Shown piece after piece: positions 1 through 8,628 of a DNA stretch of 64,000 bases. Position 1 is the stretch's first letter. Every line of letters starts with the position of its first letter. Origin of the DNA: Actinomyces faecalis. Lineage in GTDB: Bacteria; Actinomycetota; Actinomycetes; Actinomycetales; Actinomycetaceae. A program made the position numbers and the translations under genes. Below the pieces are notes generated by a model. That model ran no database searches, had not been told where the DNA came from, and worked only from the letters and a program-made list of their open reading frames with translations. The DNA is taken from NCBI RefSeq assembly GCF_013184985.2, contig NZ_CP063418.1, positions 1,054,001 through 1,118,000 on the forward strand, given 5' to 3'.

Positions 1-1635
1 CACCGCGTGGCCGGCGGGTACCCGGATGACGACGCTGACTCCCTCTTCTCCGCCTCCGAGGCGACCCGGCCTGCGCGAGTGGGTGAGGCAGCAGGCGTCA
101 GCCTGGGGGAGCAGGTCGTGCGCCTGCGCGAGTGGGCTACCCGTACGGGTACCGGGGACCGTGACGACCTGGTCCCCGGCGTCTCGGACAGGGCGTGGGC
201 TCAGGTCTCGGTGTCCAAGGCCGAGTGCCTGGGGTCGTCCTGCCCGTTGAAGGACGAGTGCTTCCCCGAGCTGGCGCGGGCAGCGGCGAACGAGGCGGAC
301 GTCGTCGTCACCAACCACGCCATGCTGGGAATCGCCGTGGCCGGCAACCCCGGTGTCCTGCCCGAGCACCACGTGCTCGTCGTCGACGAGGCTCACGAGC
401 TGGCCGACCGTGTGCGCAGCCAGGGCACCGTGAGCCTGTCCGCTGGTGCCGTGGCTCGCGTGGCTCAGGCCGCGCGCAAGCACGCTAGCGTCATTGCCAC
501 CGGCCTGGAGGAGGCCGGGCAGGGCCTGCAGCTCGTGCTTGCTGAGCTGCCGGACGGGCGCCTGAGTGAGGGTGTCCCGCCGGTTCTGCGCACGGCGCTG
601 GTGAACCTGGACGCCGCCGCGCGCCAGGTGCTCACTGACGTGCGCGAGGCTGCCAAGGCCGCAGGCGGTGGCGCGGGAGGCGACGGCGCCGGGGGAGCAG
701 CCCTGGCGCGGACCGCCGTGGCGGACCTGGTGGAGGCGGTGGAGCGCATGACGTCGGACTCGGTGGCCCAGCGCCGTGACGTGGCCTGGATCGAGCGGCC
801 ACGGATGGGAGCCGAGCCTCCGCGCCTGACCCTGGCACCGATCGACGTGGCGGGCTCCGTGGCGGACACGCTGCTGGCTGACCACGCCGCGGTGCTCACC
901 TCGGCCACCCTGGCCCTGGGTGGGAGCTTTGACCCCATGGCGCACGCGCTAGGGCTGACGCTGGCCGCCTCGTCCTGGGAGGGGGTCGACGTCGGCACGC
1001 CCTTCGACTACGCCCGCCAGGGCATCCTCTACATCCCCACCCACCTGCCCAGGCCCGGCTTCGGGATCTCCCAGGAGGCCCTGGAGGAGGTCGTCGCCCT
1101 CACCCAGGCCTCGGAAGGCGGGATGCTGGGGCTCTTCTCCTCCCGGCGCGCGGCCGAGGAGGCGGCGCAGCTGCTGCGCGAGCGCACGGACCTGACCGTC
1201 TACGCCCAGGGCGAGGACCAGCTGCCGACCCTGGTAGAGGCCTTTGCCGCCGATGAGGACTCGTGCCTGGTGGGCACCCTGAGCCTGTGGCAGGGCGTGG
1301 ACGTGCCAGGACGCACCTGCCGCCTGGTCGTCATCGACCGTATCCCCTTCCCACGGCCGGACGACCCGGTGACCCAGGCTCGCAGCGAGGCTGTGGCGGC
1401 TGCCGGAGGTAACGGCTTCATGAGCGTGTCCGCCACCCACGCAGCCCTCCTGCTGGCCCAGGGGGCCGGCAGGCTCGTGCGGCGGGCGGACGACCGTGGC
1501 GTCGTCGCCGTCCTGGACCCCAGGCTGCGCACGGCGCGCTACGGCTCCTTCCTAGCCCGCTCGATGCCGGCGCTGTGGCCCACGCGTGAGCGGGACGTGG
1601 TGCTGGGGGCACTGGCGAGGCTCGCAGCAGGCTGA
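1..1635 (+). CDS. ATP-dependent helicase, DinG/XPD-like (5' partial)
   Basis: C-terminal part of an XPD/DinG-type superfamily 2 DNA helicase; the reading frame is open to the left edge, so the start and the Walker A region lie outside the window. Counting from the first in-window GTG (position 7), C74, C79 and C85 look like three of the four iron-sulfur ligands of DinG-type helicases. They are followed by VVTNHAML and a DEAH box at about residues 127-130. The C-terminal half has the LTSATL motif (near 885-920) and the motif V/VI stretch with WQGVDVPG and GAGRLVRR. The family unwinds DNA 5'-3', including R-loops and forked substrates. The gene is followed by ldh after 133 nt. DinG versus a YoaA-like paralogue cannot be settled from this fragment. 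Confidence 0.88.
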   Translation, partial: HRVAGGYPDDDADSLFSASEATRPARVGEAAGVSLGEQVVRLREWATRTGTGDRDDLVPGVSDRAWAQVSVSKAECLGSSCPLKDECFPELARAAANEADVVVTNHAMLGIAVAGNPGVLPEHHVLVVDEAHELADRVRSQGTVSLSAGAVARVAQAARKHASVIATGLEEAGQGLQLVLAELPDGRLSEGVPPVLRTALVNLDAAARQVLTDVREAAKAAGGGAGGDGAGGAALARTAVADLVEAVERMTSDSVAQRRDVAWIERPRMGAEPPRLTLAPIDVAGSVADTLLADHAAVLTSATLALGGSFDPMAHALGLTLAASSWEGVDVGTPFDYARQGILYIPTHLPRPGFGISQEALEEVVALTQASEGGMLGLFSSRRAAEEAAQLLRERTDLTVYAQGEDQLPTLVEAFAADEDSCLVGTLSLWQGVDVPGRTCRLVVIDRIPFPRPDDPVTQARSEAVAAAGGNGFMSVSATHAALLLAQGAGRLVRRADDRGVVAVLDPRLRTARYGSFLARSMPALWPTRERDVVLGALARLAAG

Positions 1636-1768
1636 CGGCGTGCTGGCGGGGCGGGTACGCCTGGCGTGAGGTGTGGCGCACGAGTGCCATAGGTCGTGGC
1701 TCGCCGCGTACCCTTGACACGGAGGGGCTGCGGCTGTCCCTCGTTACTCATGATCCGGAGGTATCCCC

Positions 1769-2773
1769 GTGTCCGAGTCCATCATCCCCAACACCGCCCA
1801 GGGGTCCTACCCCACCACGCCTGGGGGACGCCCCTCCAAGGTCGCGATCATCGGTGCGGGTGCGGTCGGTTCGACCCTCGCCTACGCCTGCGTGACCAAG
1901 GGGGTGGCCCGTGAGGTCGTCCTGCAGGACATCGTCAAGGAGAAGGTCGAGGCCGAGGCGCTCGACATCGCCCAGGGCATCCAGTTCACCTCTGCCGGCG
2001 CCGTCTCCGGCTCTGACGACCCTGAGATCTGCCGCGACGCGGACGTCATCGCCATCACGGCTGGTGCCAAGCAGGAGCCGGGGCAGTCCCGGCTGGAGCT
2101 GGCCGGCGCGACCGTGGGCATCATGGAGAAGATCCTGCCCACGCTGGTCGAGGTCGCTCCCAACGCCATCTTCGTGCTCGTGGCCAACCCGGTGGACGTG
2201 GTGACCTACTGCGCCAAGAAGATCACCGGACTGCCCGAGAACCAGATCTTCGGCTCGGGGACGGTGCTGGACACCGCCCGGATGCGCTACCTGGTCTCCC
2301 TGGAGACGGGCACGGCGACCCAGAACATCCACGGATACATCGCCGGTGAGCACGGCGACTCCGAGGTCCCGCTGTGGTCCTCCACCCAGATCGGCGGCGT
2401 GCCGATCACCCAGTGGGGCAAGACGGTTGACGGTGGCTACTTCGACCAGGACAAGCGCGACCGTATCGCCCACGACGTCGTCCGGTCCGCCTACCGCATC
2501 ATCGAGGGCAAGGGCGCGACCAACTACGCCGTGGGCCTGGCCGTCCAGCGCATCATCTCCGCCGTCCTCAACGACGAGCAGCGCGTGCTCACCATCTCAC
2601 CGCTGCTGAGCAACTGGCACGGGATCTCGGACGTGTGTATGGCTGTGCCGACCATCGTCGGCCGTGACGGTGCGGGGCGCCGCCTGGAGCTGCCGCTGAC
2701 CCTGGACGAGCGCGATCGCCTGACGGCCTCGGCCGAGCGCCTGCGCGACGTCGCTCGCGGCCTGGGCTACTGA
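1769..2773 (+). CDS. ldh: L-lactate dehydrogenase
   Basis: Cytoplasmic NAD-dependent L-lactate dehydrogenase that reduces pyruvate to L-lactate and regenerates NAD+ in fermentation. The 334-residue protein has the Rossmann glycine motif GAGAVG (residues 29-34), substrate-binding R108 in QEPGQSRLEL, VANPVDVVTY (138-147), D167, and the catalytic histidine H195 in GEHGDSE. The active-site loop sequence is that of lactate rather than malate dehydrogenases. The GTG start is preceded by GGAGG at about 1756. The N-terminus is some 15 residues longer than in many homologues. The gene is monocistronic and converges on lexA, with a strong shared hairpin between them. Confidence 0.95.
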   Translation: MSESIIPNTAQGSYPTTPGGRPSKVAIIGAGAVGSTLAYACVTKGVAREVVLQDIVKEKVEAEALDIAQGIQFTSAGAVSGSDDPEICRDADVIAITAGAKQEPGQSRLELAGATVGIMEKILPTLVEVAPNAIFVLVANPVDVVTYCAKKITGLPENQIFGSGTVLDTARMRYLVSLETGTATQNIHGYIAGEHGDSEVPLWSSTQIGGVPITQWGKTVDGGYFDQDKRDRIAHDVVRSAYRIIEGKGATNYAVGLAVQRIISAVLNDEQRVLTISPLLSNWHGISDVCMAVPTIVGRDGAGRRLELPLTLDERDRLTASAERLRDVARGLGY

Positions 2774-2837
2774 TCGCGGGCCGCTCGCCGGGCAGGGCCC
2801 GCGTGCAGCGTGCGGCAGGGGCGCAGACACCTGGATG

Positions 2838-2886
2838 ACGACGACGGAGCCGCACCTTCACACCAAAGGTGCGGCTCCGTCGTCGT
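2838..2886. terminator. bidirectional hairpin terminator between ldh and lexA
   Basis: Perfect 21-bp inverted repeat, left arm 2838-2858 and right arm 2866-2886, with a 7-nt loop. There is no T-tract, as is common for high-GC actinobacterial terminators. It lies in the 154 nt between the convergent stop codons of ldh and lexA and could serve both. Confidence 0.85.
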
Positions 2887-2927
2887 GCGGGCAGGAATGA
2901 GCGAGGCGGCGGACGGAGCCGACCGGG

Positions 2928-3692
2928 CTAGAGCGCGCGCAGGACGGTGACGACCTTGCCCATGATCGTGGCCTCGTCGCCGGGGATCGGGGCGTAGTCA
3001 GGGTTGCGGGGCAGCAGCCACTGGTGGCCGTCGCGGCGTGAGAGCACCTTGACCGTGGCGGAGGCGCCGTCGACGTCCTCGACCATCGCAGCCACGATGT
3101 CTCCGTTGGAGGCGTCCGGCTGGGAGCGGACGACGACCCAGTCGCCGTCGCAGATCGCGGCCTCGATCATCGAGTCCCCGTGGACCTCAAGCATGAACAG
3201 CTCGCCGTCCCCGGTCAGGCGCCGGGGCAGGGCCAGGACGTCGTCGACCTCCTGCTCGGCCAGGATGGGGGAGCCGGCGGCGATACGTCCCACCAGGGGG
3301 ACGGCCACGGCCTCGCCCTCGGCTATGCCGGGCAGGACCGGGAGGTCGGGCTCGGGGCGGGCAGGCTCCTCGGTCCCGGTGGACTGGCTGGGCTCGGGCT
3401 CGATGACCTCCAGGGCGCGCGGCAGGCGGGGGTCGCGACGGATGAGGCCGATGCGCTCGAGCTTGTCCAGCTGGTGCTTGACGGAGGACGGGCTGGTCAG
3501 TCCCACCTGGGAGCCGATCTCGCGCATGGAGGGTGGGTAGCCGTGGGCGCGGACGGCCTGGCGCACGGCGTCGTAGACCGCGCGGGCGCGGTCGTCCAGG
3601 CTGTCCACCACCTCGGCCACGCTCTGGGGGTGCGGCGTGGACGGGGCGGAGGAGCCTGTCTCCTCGGCAGGGGAGAGGGAGCGTCGTGTCAT
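2928..3692 (-). CDS. lexA: LexA SOS repressor
   Basis: Repressor of the SOS DNA-damage regulon that self-cleaves when bound to RecA filaments. It is 254 residues from the ATG at 3692, which has GAAGGA a few bases upstream; a longer frame to 3815 lacks such support. The N-terminal winged helix (about 30-95) contains [17 protein letters not shown]. The S24 peptidase part has the cleavage site A139-G140 (GRIAAGSP), the nucleophile S174 (HGDSMIEA) and the general base K215 (ATVKVL). A roughly 35-residue linker separates the domains. LexA boxes in the upstream region indicate autoregulation and shared control with the divergent LysM gene. Confidence 0.97.
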   Translation of the reverse strand: MTRRSLSPAEETGSSAPSTPHPQSVAEVVDSLDDRARAVYDAVRQAVRAHGYPPSMREIGSQVGLTSPSSVKHQLDKLERIGLIRRDPRLPRALEVIEPEPSQSTGTEEPARPEPDLPVLPGIAEGEAVAVPLVGRIAAGSPILAEQEVDDVLALPRRLTGDGELFMLEVHGDSMIEAAICDGDWVVVRSQPDASNGDIVAAMVEDVDGASATVKVLSRRDGHQWLLPRNPDYAPIPGDEATIMGKVVTVLRAL

Positions 3693-3811
3693 CGCCGTGT
3701 CCTTCGTGTCAGCCGCGCTAGCCGGGCAGCGGCTGCTGCTCGTGCACGAATTTGTGTCGGTGGTCAGTGGTGGTCTTGACGTGTCAAGCCTACGGGCCAT
3801 ACGCCACAGCT

Positions 3812-3827
3812 TCAAACATGTGTTCGA
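3812..3827. promoter_or_regulatory. LexA box (lexA side)
   Basis: TCAAACATGTGTTCGA matches the actinobacterial/Gram-positive SOS operator (CGAAC, four bases, GTTCG) with one substitution in the left half. It lies 120 nt upstream of the lexA start codon, in the 214-nt intergenic region shared with the divergent LysM gene. It probably mediates lexA autorepression. Confidence 0.85.
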
Positions 3828-3865
3828 AGACGCTCTGGACGTGTCGCCCTGACGGCGCTATCGTA

Positions 3866-3881
3866 TCGAACAGGTGTTCGT
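3866..3881. promoter_or_regulatory. LexA box 2 (LysM gene side)
   Basis: TCGAACAGGTGTTCGT contains both CGAAC and GTTCG half-sites in full. It is centred about 33 nt upstream of the LysM gene start, and its last base is the first base of the next box. Confidence 0.9.
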
Positions 3882-3896
3882 CGAACACGTGTTTCA
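3881..3896. promoter_or_regulatory. LexA box 3 (LysM gene side)
   Basis: TCGAACACGTGTTTCA has an intact left half-site and one substitution in the right half. It directly abuts box 2 and runs into the AGGAGG ribosome-binding site of the LysM gene, so LexA binding here would cover the translation start region. Confidence 0.85.
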
Positions 3897-3906
3897 GGAG
3901 GAAGTC

Positions 3907-4719
3907 ATGAGTGCTCTTGCCGCCCCGCCCTCGCCCCGTCTGCGTGCCGCCTCGGCCGCCTCGGCCCAGGAGGCTGCTGCCCAGCGCCTGGAAGGTGCGC
4001 GCGCAGGCCGCTCTCACCTGCGGCTGGTCACTCCTGACTTCGTTCCTGAGGAGGCGTCCGCGTTGCGTGAGGGCAGGCCTGCTGGGCCTGCTCCGGTCAG
4101 GATCGGTCAGCGCGCCGCTGGCCGCAAGGAGGCTGTGGCAGGGCCTGAGACCTCGGGCTCTGCCTCGACCGCGGTGACGTATGAGCGTCAGGCTGCTGGC
4201 GCGGTGGCAGGGGCGAGCCTGCAGGAGCTGGCGCCTCACCACCCTGCTGTACGGGCTCAGCGCCAGCGTGGTCTGCTGCAGGGCGAGTCTCGTCGTGGCC
4301 AGGCTGGACGCCTTGCGAGCGATCGTGAGGGTGTGCAGCCTGGGCGGGCGGACCGCCGGGCCGCGGCGCAGCCGGTGCGGGGACGTCAGGAGATTTTGTG
4401 GGAGCGTCGGGCCCAGGAGAGCAAGACGCAGTCGTCGAGGCAGACGCTGCCGGTGGCGCTGCGTCGTCTTCTGGTGCTGGCCGGGACGGTGGTCGCTGCG
4501 GTCGTCCTGGTGGCGGGAGGCATTGTCCTGTCAGGGTTCGTCTCTGAGCCGGTCGCTGGCGGGACGACGACGGTGCGGCAGGGAGAGTCGCTGTGGGACA
4601 TCGCCTCGGCGACGGGGACCCAGGACGTCTCCGCCGCGGTCTCGCAGATCGTGGAGCTCAACAACCTGGACAGCACGACGCTCCAGGCTGGTCAGACCCT
4701 GGTCCTTCCGGCAGGCTGA
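3907..4719 (+). CDS. SOS-controlled LysM membrane protein, DivS/ChiZ-like
   Basis: A 270-residue protein with a long polar, alanine-rich N-terminal region (1-184), one transmembrane segment (about 185-211) and a C-terminal extracytoplasmic LysM domain (about 221-268, with VRQGESLWDIA and LQAGQTLVLPAG). Its position divergent from lexA and upstream of nrdR matches DivS of Corynebacterium glutamicum and Rv2719c/ChiZ of Mycobacterium tuberculosis. Those are SOS-induced membrane proteins that block division during DNA damage. ATG 3907 is chosen because AGGAGG precedes it at about 3896-3901. Two LexA boxes overlap the promoter and RBS. A division-inhibitor role is inferred from architecture and context. 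Confidence 0.82.
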   Translation: MSALAAPPSPRLRAASAASAQEAAAQRLEGARAGRSHLRLVTPDFVPEEASALREGRPAGPAPVRIGQRAAGRKEAVAGPETSGSASTAVTYERQAAGAVAGASLQELAPHHPAVRAQRQRGLLQGESRRGQAGRLASDREGVQPGRADRRAAAQPVRGRQEILWERRAQESKTQSSRQTLPVALRRLLVLAGTVVAAVVLVAGGIVLSGFVSEPVAGGTTTVRQGESLWDIASATGTQDVSAAVSQIVELNNLDSTTLQAGQTLVLPAG

Positions 4720-4803
4720 GCAGCTAGGCGCGGCAGGCTTGCAGCTGTGAGCCTAGGGCCCTACGCTCCGAGCACACGACTTGCGAGGACTCGGAGGCGA
4801 CGC

Positions 4804-5259
4804 GTGCACTGCCCATTCTGCCGATATGACGGTTCGCGCGTTGTCGACTCCCGGACTACCGATGACGGGCTGTCGATCCGTCGTCGTCGTGAGTGTCCTC
4901 AGTGCGGTCGGCGCTTTACCACCACGGAGACCGCGAGCTTGTCCGTGCGTAAGCGCTCAGGGGCGGTAGAGCCCTTCTCCCGTGACAAGGTCGTGGTGGG
5001 TGTGCGCCGTGCCTGCCAGGGACGTCCGGTATCCGATGACGACCTGGCGCTGCTGGCTCATCAGGTTGAGGAAGCGATCCGGGCCTCCGGACAGGCTCTC
5101 ATTGACTCTCACGACGTCGGCCGGGCGATCCTTCGCCCGCTGCGCGAGCTCGACGAGATCGCCTACCTGCGCTTCGCCTCTGTCTACTCCGGCTTCAACA
5201 CCCTGGGCGACTTTGAGAAGGCCATCGCCGAGCTGCGCGAGGCCCACCGCAAGGACTGA
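4804..5259 (+). CDS. nrdR: Transcriptional repressor NrdR
   Basis: NrdR, a zinc-ribbon and ATP-cone repressor of ribonucleotide reductase genes that senses (d)ATP. The 151-residue form from GTG 4804 begins directly with the conserved M-H-C-P-F-C and has GGAG about 7 nt upstream; a frame opening at 4747 would add an unconserved tail. Zinc ligands are C3, C6, C31 and C34 (CPQCGRRF), and the ATP-cone covers about residues 47-137. It lies 84 nt after the LysM gene on the same strand, so SOS-driven transcription could read into it. Confidence 0.96.
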   Translation: MHCPFCRYDGSRVVDSRTTDDGLSIRRRRECPQCGRRFTTTETASLSVRKRSGAVEPFSRDKVVVGVRRACQGRPVSDDDLALLAHQVEEAIRASGQALIDSHDVGRAILRPLRELDEIAYLRFASVYSGFNTLGDFEKAIAELREAHRKD

Positions 5260-5363
5260 CGGAGGTCCGCGACCTCTCGCAAGGCTCCTGAGACAGGGAG
5301 GGGCCCGTGTCACGAGGCCGGGCTCATGGGCGCCTGCGGCGAGACAGTACCTACCGGGACTGC

Positions 5364-6503
5364 TTAGCGAGCGTCGATCGTGGCGACGAGGCTGTCGACC
5401 AGCCCCGGCCAGGTCCAACGTTCCTCCATGAGCTGACGTCCGGCCCGGCCCATGCGCGCGCGTAGCTGAGGATCCTGGAGCTGGCGCACCAGGACCTCAG
5501 TCAGGGCGTCCTCGTCCCGGCCGTCAACGACGTTGCCGGTGACCTCCTCCTCCACCGTCTCTGGTGCGCCCCCACTCGTTCCTGCAATGACGGGTAGACC
5601 GGCGGCGGAGGCTTCCAGAAAGACGATTCCCAGGCCCTCGACGTCGAGGCCGCCGCCGCGGGTGCGGCAGGGCATGGCGAAGACGTCGCCCATCGCGACG
5701 TGCCAGGGCAGCTCCTCGTAAGGGACCTTGCCGGTCAGGATGATCGACTCTCGCGCCGGCGAGGCGCGCTTGAGCTCCGCCAGGCGCCTGGCGTAGGAGC
5801 CCCACCCTACGATGACCAGGCGGGCGTCAGGAGCTGCCTCGACGACGCGAGGCCATACCTTGATCAGGGAGTCCTGGCCCTTGCGCGCGACCAGGCGTGA
5901 GACGCAGACGACGGTCGGGGCCTCGCCGAGGTGGTAGCGGTCGCGCAGGAGGGAACGGGCTGCTGGGTCGGGACGGAAACGCTCTGTGTCGATGCCACTG
6001 GGAAGGCGCAGGACATCCTGGTCGGAAGGCATGAAGGGGCGCAGGCGACCAAGGGTGTAGCCAGAGATATAGGTGATGACATCAGCGTCACGGAAGATCT
6101 TGCGCAGCGCCTGTCGAGCACCCGGAACCATCGACCAGCCGACCTCGTGCCCGTGGGTGGTCGCGATGACCTGGGTGACGCCGGCGCGGTGGGCTGCTGC
6201 GCCGAGCAGGCCCAGGGGAGCTGCTGCCCCGAACCAGACGGTCTCGATGCCGCGCTGCGTGATGGCCTGCTCCATCCGGCGGCGCACGTCCGGTGTGGGC
6301 AGCAGCATGTGGGTGGGGACCCGCAGGACCTCGTAGGGCAAGGTGGCGTCGTAGGCGCGGGCTGCCTCCTCGCCCTCCGGTGGCGTCGAGGCCAGGACGG
6401 TGAGGTCGTCAGCCGGCAGACGGCGGCAGTAGTCGTCCAGGTAGGACTGGATCCCGCCCACCACGGGCGGGAAGTCGTTCGTGACCAGGAGCGTGCGGCG
6501 CAT
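5364..6503 (-). CDS. Glycosyltransferase family 4, PimB-type mannosyltransferase
   Basis: A 379-residue GT-B glycosyltransferase. The N-terminus MRRTLLVTNDFPPVVGGIQ is the signature of the PimB' group, which adds mannose from GDP-mannose to phosphatidylinositol monomannoside at the cytoplasmic face of the membrane. The C-terminal donor-binding half has VCVSRLVARKGQDSLI, the MPCRTRGGGLDVEGLGIVFLEA region with the retaining-GT4 EX7E glutamates, and GTSGGAPETV. ATG 6503 is chosen because the family motif begins there and a -10-like TACACT ends 7 nt upstream, suggesting a leaderless transcript. Donor and acceptor are inferred from similarity; another GDP-mannose- or UDP-sugar-dependent GT4 is possible. 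Confidence 0.82.
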   Translation of the reverse strand: MRRTLLVTNDFPPVVGGIQSYLDDYCRRLPADDLTVLASTPPEGEEAARAYDATLPYEVLRVPTHMLLPTPDVRRRMEQAITQRGIETVWFGAAAPLGLLGAAAHRAGVTQVIATTHGHEVGWSMVPGARQALRKIFRDADVITYISGYTLGRLRPFMPSDQDVLRLPSGIDTERFRPDPAARSLLRDRYHLGEAPTVVCVSRLVARKGQDSLIKVWPRVVEAAPDARLVIVGWGSYARRLAELKRASPARESIILTGKVPYEELPWHVAMGDVFAMPCRTRGGGLDVEGLGIVFLEASAAGLPVIAGTSGGAPETVEEEVTGNVVDGRDEDALTEVLVRQLQDPQLRARMGRAGRQLMEERWTWPGLVDSLVATIDAR

Positions 6504-6510
6504 GGGAGCC

Positions 6511-6516
6511 AGTGTA
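6511..6516 (-). promoter_or_regulatory. -10-like hexamer of the PimB-type gene (leaderless)
   Basis: TACACT on the minus strand, ending 7 nt before the ATG at 6503. No Shine-Dalgarno sequence lies between, so transcription probably starts at or beside the start codon. Confidence 0.55.
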
Positions 6517-6613
6517 GGTGGAGGGCTGCTCCTGCCCTCCCACGCTCGGATCGCGTTTGCAGCGTGGTCTCCTGCGTATGCGGCTAGCAGCGACGTCATA
6601 GACGCGTTGACAG

Positions 6614-7635
6614 GTGAGGGAACCGCGATCTCAGAACCGCCCGGTCAGCGCCCGGGCTCCACAGGAGACCGTGGGGACGCCCTTGCCCACAAGACTGGTG
6701 CGGGTCGACGGCGTAGAGGGTTCCTGCCGGTGCATTCTCGGAGGGCCAGGACCCCGTCTCGCCTGCTCGGCAGCACTGCTTCATGGGGGATGGACTCGTC
6801 TTCAGGAGCCGGACGTCCATGCTGTGCAGACCACGACACCGGCACGTTCGACGATTGAGCTTCCGCAGGTCGTCCTTGGCGGTGACCGAGTGCGCTCACT
6901 GACCAGTGCGCCTTCGGGGGAGAGCGCTCTGTCCTCAGGGCAGCGCGTCCGGGGCAGACCGGTGCGACTACGGCGTCATGTCCGTCGCCCTCGGGATCTC
7001 GGGACGGTAGAGATGGTGAGAGGGCTGCCGGTCACCGACCTGAGGACGACGCTGCTGGACTGTCTCATTGACCTCGATCCGCTGGCGGGCATGGTTGCCG
7101 CGGACTCACTGGCTCGTCTTCTTACCCGTCCCGAGCGCTTCCGAGAGAGGAAGGCGCACGAACGCTGGAAGCAGGTCAGGGATGAGCTGCAGGTCCGGCT
7201 TGAGGCGCTGCCTCGTCGTCGGGGAAAGGCTCGTGCTCGACGCCTGCTCAGCTCATCAGCCCGTTCTCCGAGTCGCCAGGAGAGAGCCAGCTGCGACTTC
7301 ACGTGCTGGCTGCGGGCCTGCCCGAACCGGTGCTGCAGCACCGTGTAGAAACCGGTGACACGGTCTACTTCATCGATATCGCCGTTCCTGGCGCGGACAT
7401 CGCGGTCGAGCTCGACAGCCGGGTGAAGTACGAGGGGAACGTGAACGCGCTGTACGAGGAGAAGGTGCGTCAGGACGCCTTGACCCGTGCAGGGTGGACA
7501 GTGGTGCGGGTCAGGACGGAGGAGCCTGGGCAGCCGCAACGGGTGGTCAACGAGATCGTGAGCCACATGCCGGCCCGAACCTACGTGCGTATGACCCCGC
7601 GTGGATGGATGCGTCCGCGTCACCCACACCCGTGA
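6614..7635 (+). pseudogene. Frameshifted AbiEi/DUF559-type protein
   Basis: Two overlapping frames together make one recognisable actinobacterial protein of the type IV antitoxin AbiEi-like/DUF559 class. The first frame contributes HGGWTRLQEPDVHAV, RGLPVTDLRTTLLDCLIDLD and ADSLARLL up to about 7250. The reading then continues in another frame from about 7250 with LISPFSESPGESQLRLHVL and the vsr-like DUF559 end (VAVELDS..., NALYEEKVRQDALTRAGWTVVRVR). A single indel near 7240-7260 explains the break. The N-terminal wHTH part is poorly preserved and the true start is unclear. Related proteins occur as antitoxins or as orphan DNA-binding/nuclease-like proteins; no toxin partner is visible here. 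Confidence 0.72.
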
Positions 7636-7649
7636 TCGAGGGGCTGGCT

Positions 7650-7718
7650 TGATTTCGCGTACGACAGGATCGTGATCGCGCTGACAGCGCGATCCCGGCT
7701 TGGGAGGCTCGAAATCAG
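7650..7718. repeat. Nested inverted repeats downstream of the pseudogene
   Basis: Outer arms TGATTTCG (7650-7657) and CGAAATCA (7711-7718) enclose a perfect 9-bp hairpin, GATCGCGCT (7674-7682) and AGCGCGATC (7686-7694), with a GAC loop. The inner hairpin could terminate transcription from the pseudogene. The outer arms are unexplained. Confidence 0.5.
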
Positions 7719-7807
7719 ACGCAGGTGATCCGCCGAGGTCCGGCTCTCAGGCGGCGCAGACCAGGAGAGGCGGTGCAATCCTGTCGACCATGCAGGCCGG
7801 TACGGTC

Positions 7808-8545
7808 TCAGCCCTCGTCGGCGCTGCGCAGCACCTCGGACAGGCGCCTGGCGGCTGCCATGACCACCGGGCCGTGGACGCGTCCGGGCTGGCGGCCCAT
7901 CCGCTCGATCGGCCCGGAGATGGAGATCGCTGCGATCACCTTGCCGCTGGCTCCACGTACCGGAGCGGAGACCGAGGCGACCCCGGGCTCGCGCTCACCC
8001 ACGGACTGGGCCCAGCCCCGGCGTCGGACCGCCGAGAGCATGGTGGCGTTGAAGCGCGCTCCGGCTAGTCCGCGGTGCAGGCGGTCCGGCTCCTCCCAGG
8101 CCAGGAGGATCTGGGCGCCCGAGCCGCCGAGCATGGACATGGTGGCTCCAACCGGAATCGAGTCGCGCAGACCGATGGGGCGCTCGGCGTTGGCCACGCA
8201 GATGCGCACGTCGCCCTGGCGGCGGTAGAGCTGGGCGGACTCGTGCGTCTTGTCCCGCAGCGCCGCAAGTACCGGGCCGGCAGCGGCGAGCAGGTGGTCC
8301 TCTCCCGCGGCCGAGGCGAGCTCGTTGAGCCGTGGACCGAGGATAAAGCGCCCCTGAGAGTCGCGGGAGACCAGGCGGTGGTACTCCAGCGCCACGGCGA
8401 TGCGGTGGGCGGTCGGTCGGGCCAGGTGCGTGGAGCTCACGAGCTGTGCCAGGGTGGCTGGTCCGGCTTCCAGCGCGCTCATGACCAGCGCGGCCTTGTC
8501 GATCACTCCGACGCCGCTGCTGCTCTCCTCAATCGATGCGTCCAT
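7808..8545 (-). CDS. ndgR: IclR-family regulator, NdgR/LtbR type
   Basis: A 245-residue regulator with an N-terminal winged helix (about 11-72, with SGVGVIDKAALVMSALEAG and TGRS-like HLARPTAHRIAVAL) and an IclR effector domain (about 85-240, with RRRGWAQSVGEREPGVASVS). The sequence closely resembles NdgR of Streptomyces and LtbR of Corynebacterium, which control leuCD and other amino-acid genes. Its divergent position to leuC, 83 nt apart, is the conserved arrangement. ATG 8545 is used; a TTG at 8581 would add 12 residues, and neither has a clear RBS. Confidence 0.92.
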   Translation of the reverse strand: MDASIEESSSGVGVIDKAALVMSALEAGPATLAQLVSSTHLARPTAHRIAVALEYHRLVSRDSQGRFILGPRLNELASAAGEDHLLAAAGPVLAALRDKTHESAQLYRRQGDVRICVANAERPIGLRDSIPVGATMSMLGGSGAQILLAWEEPDRLHRGLAGARFNATMLSAVRRRGWAQSVGEREPGVASVSAPVRGASGKVIAAISISGPIERMGRQPGRVHGPVVMAAARRLSEVLRSADEG

Positions 8546-8628
8546 AATCTGATACTGCCATCCCAAGGGGTGAGATTTCAAGTTAAGGTTTCGCGCAGTC
8601 AGAATCCTCGTGAAAGGAAGTGATCGCG

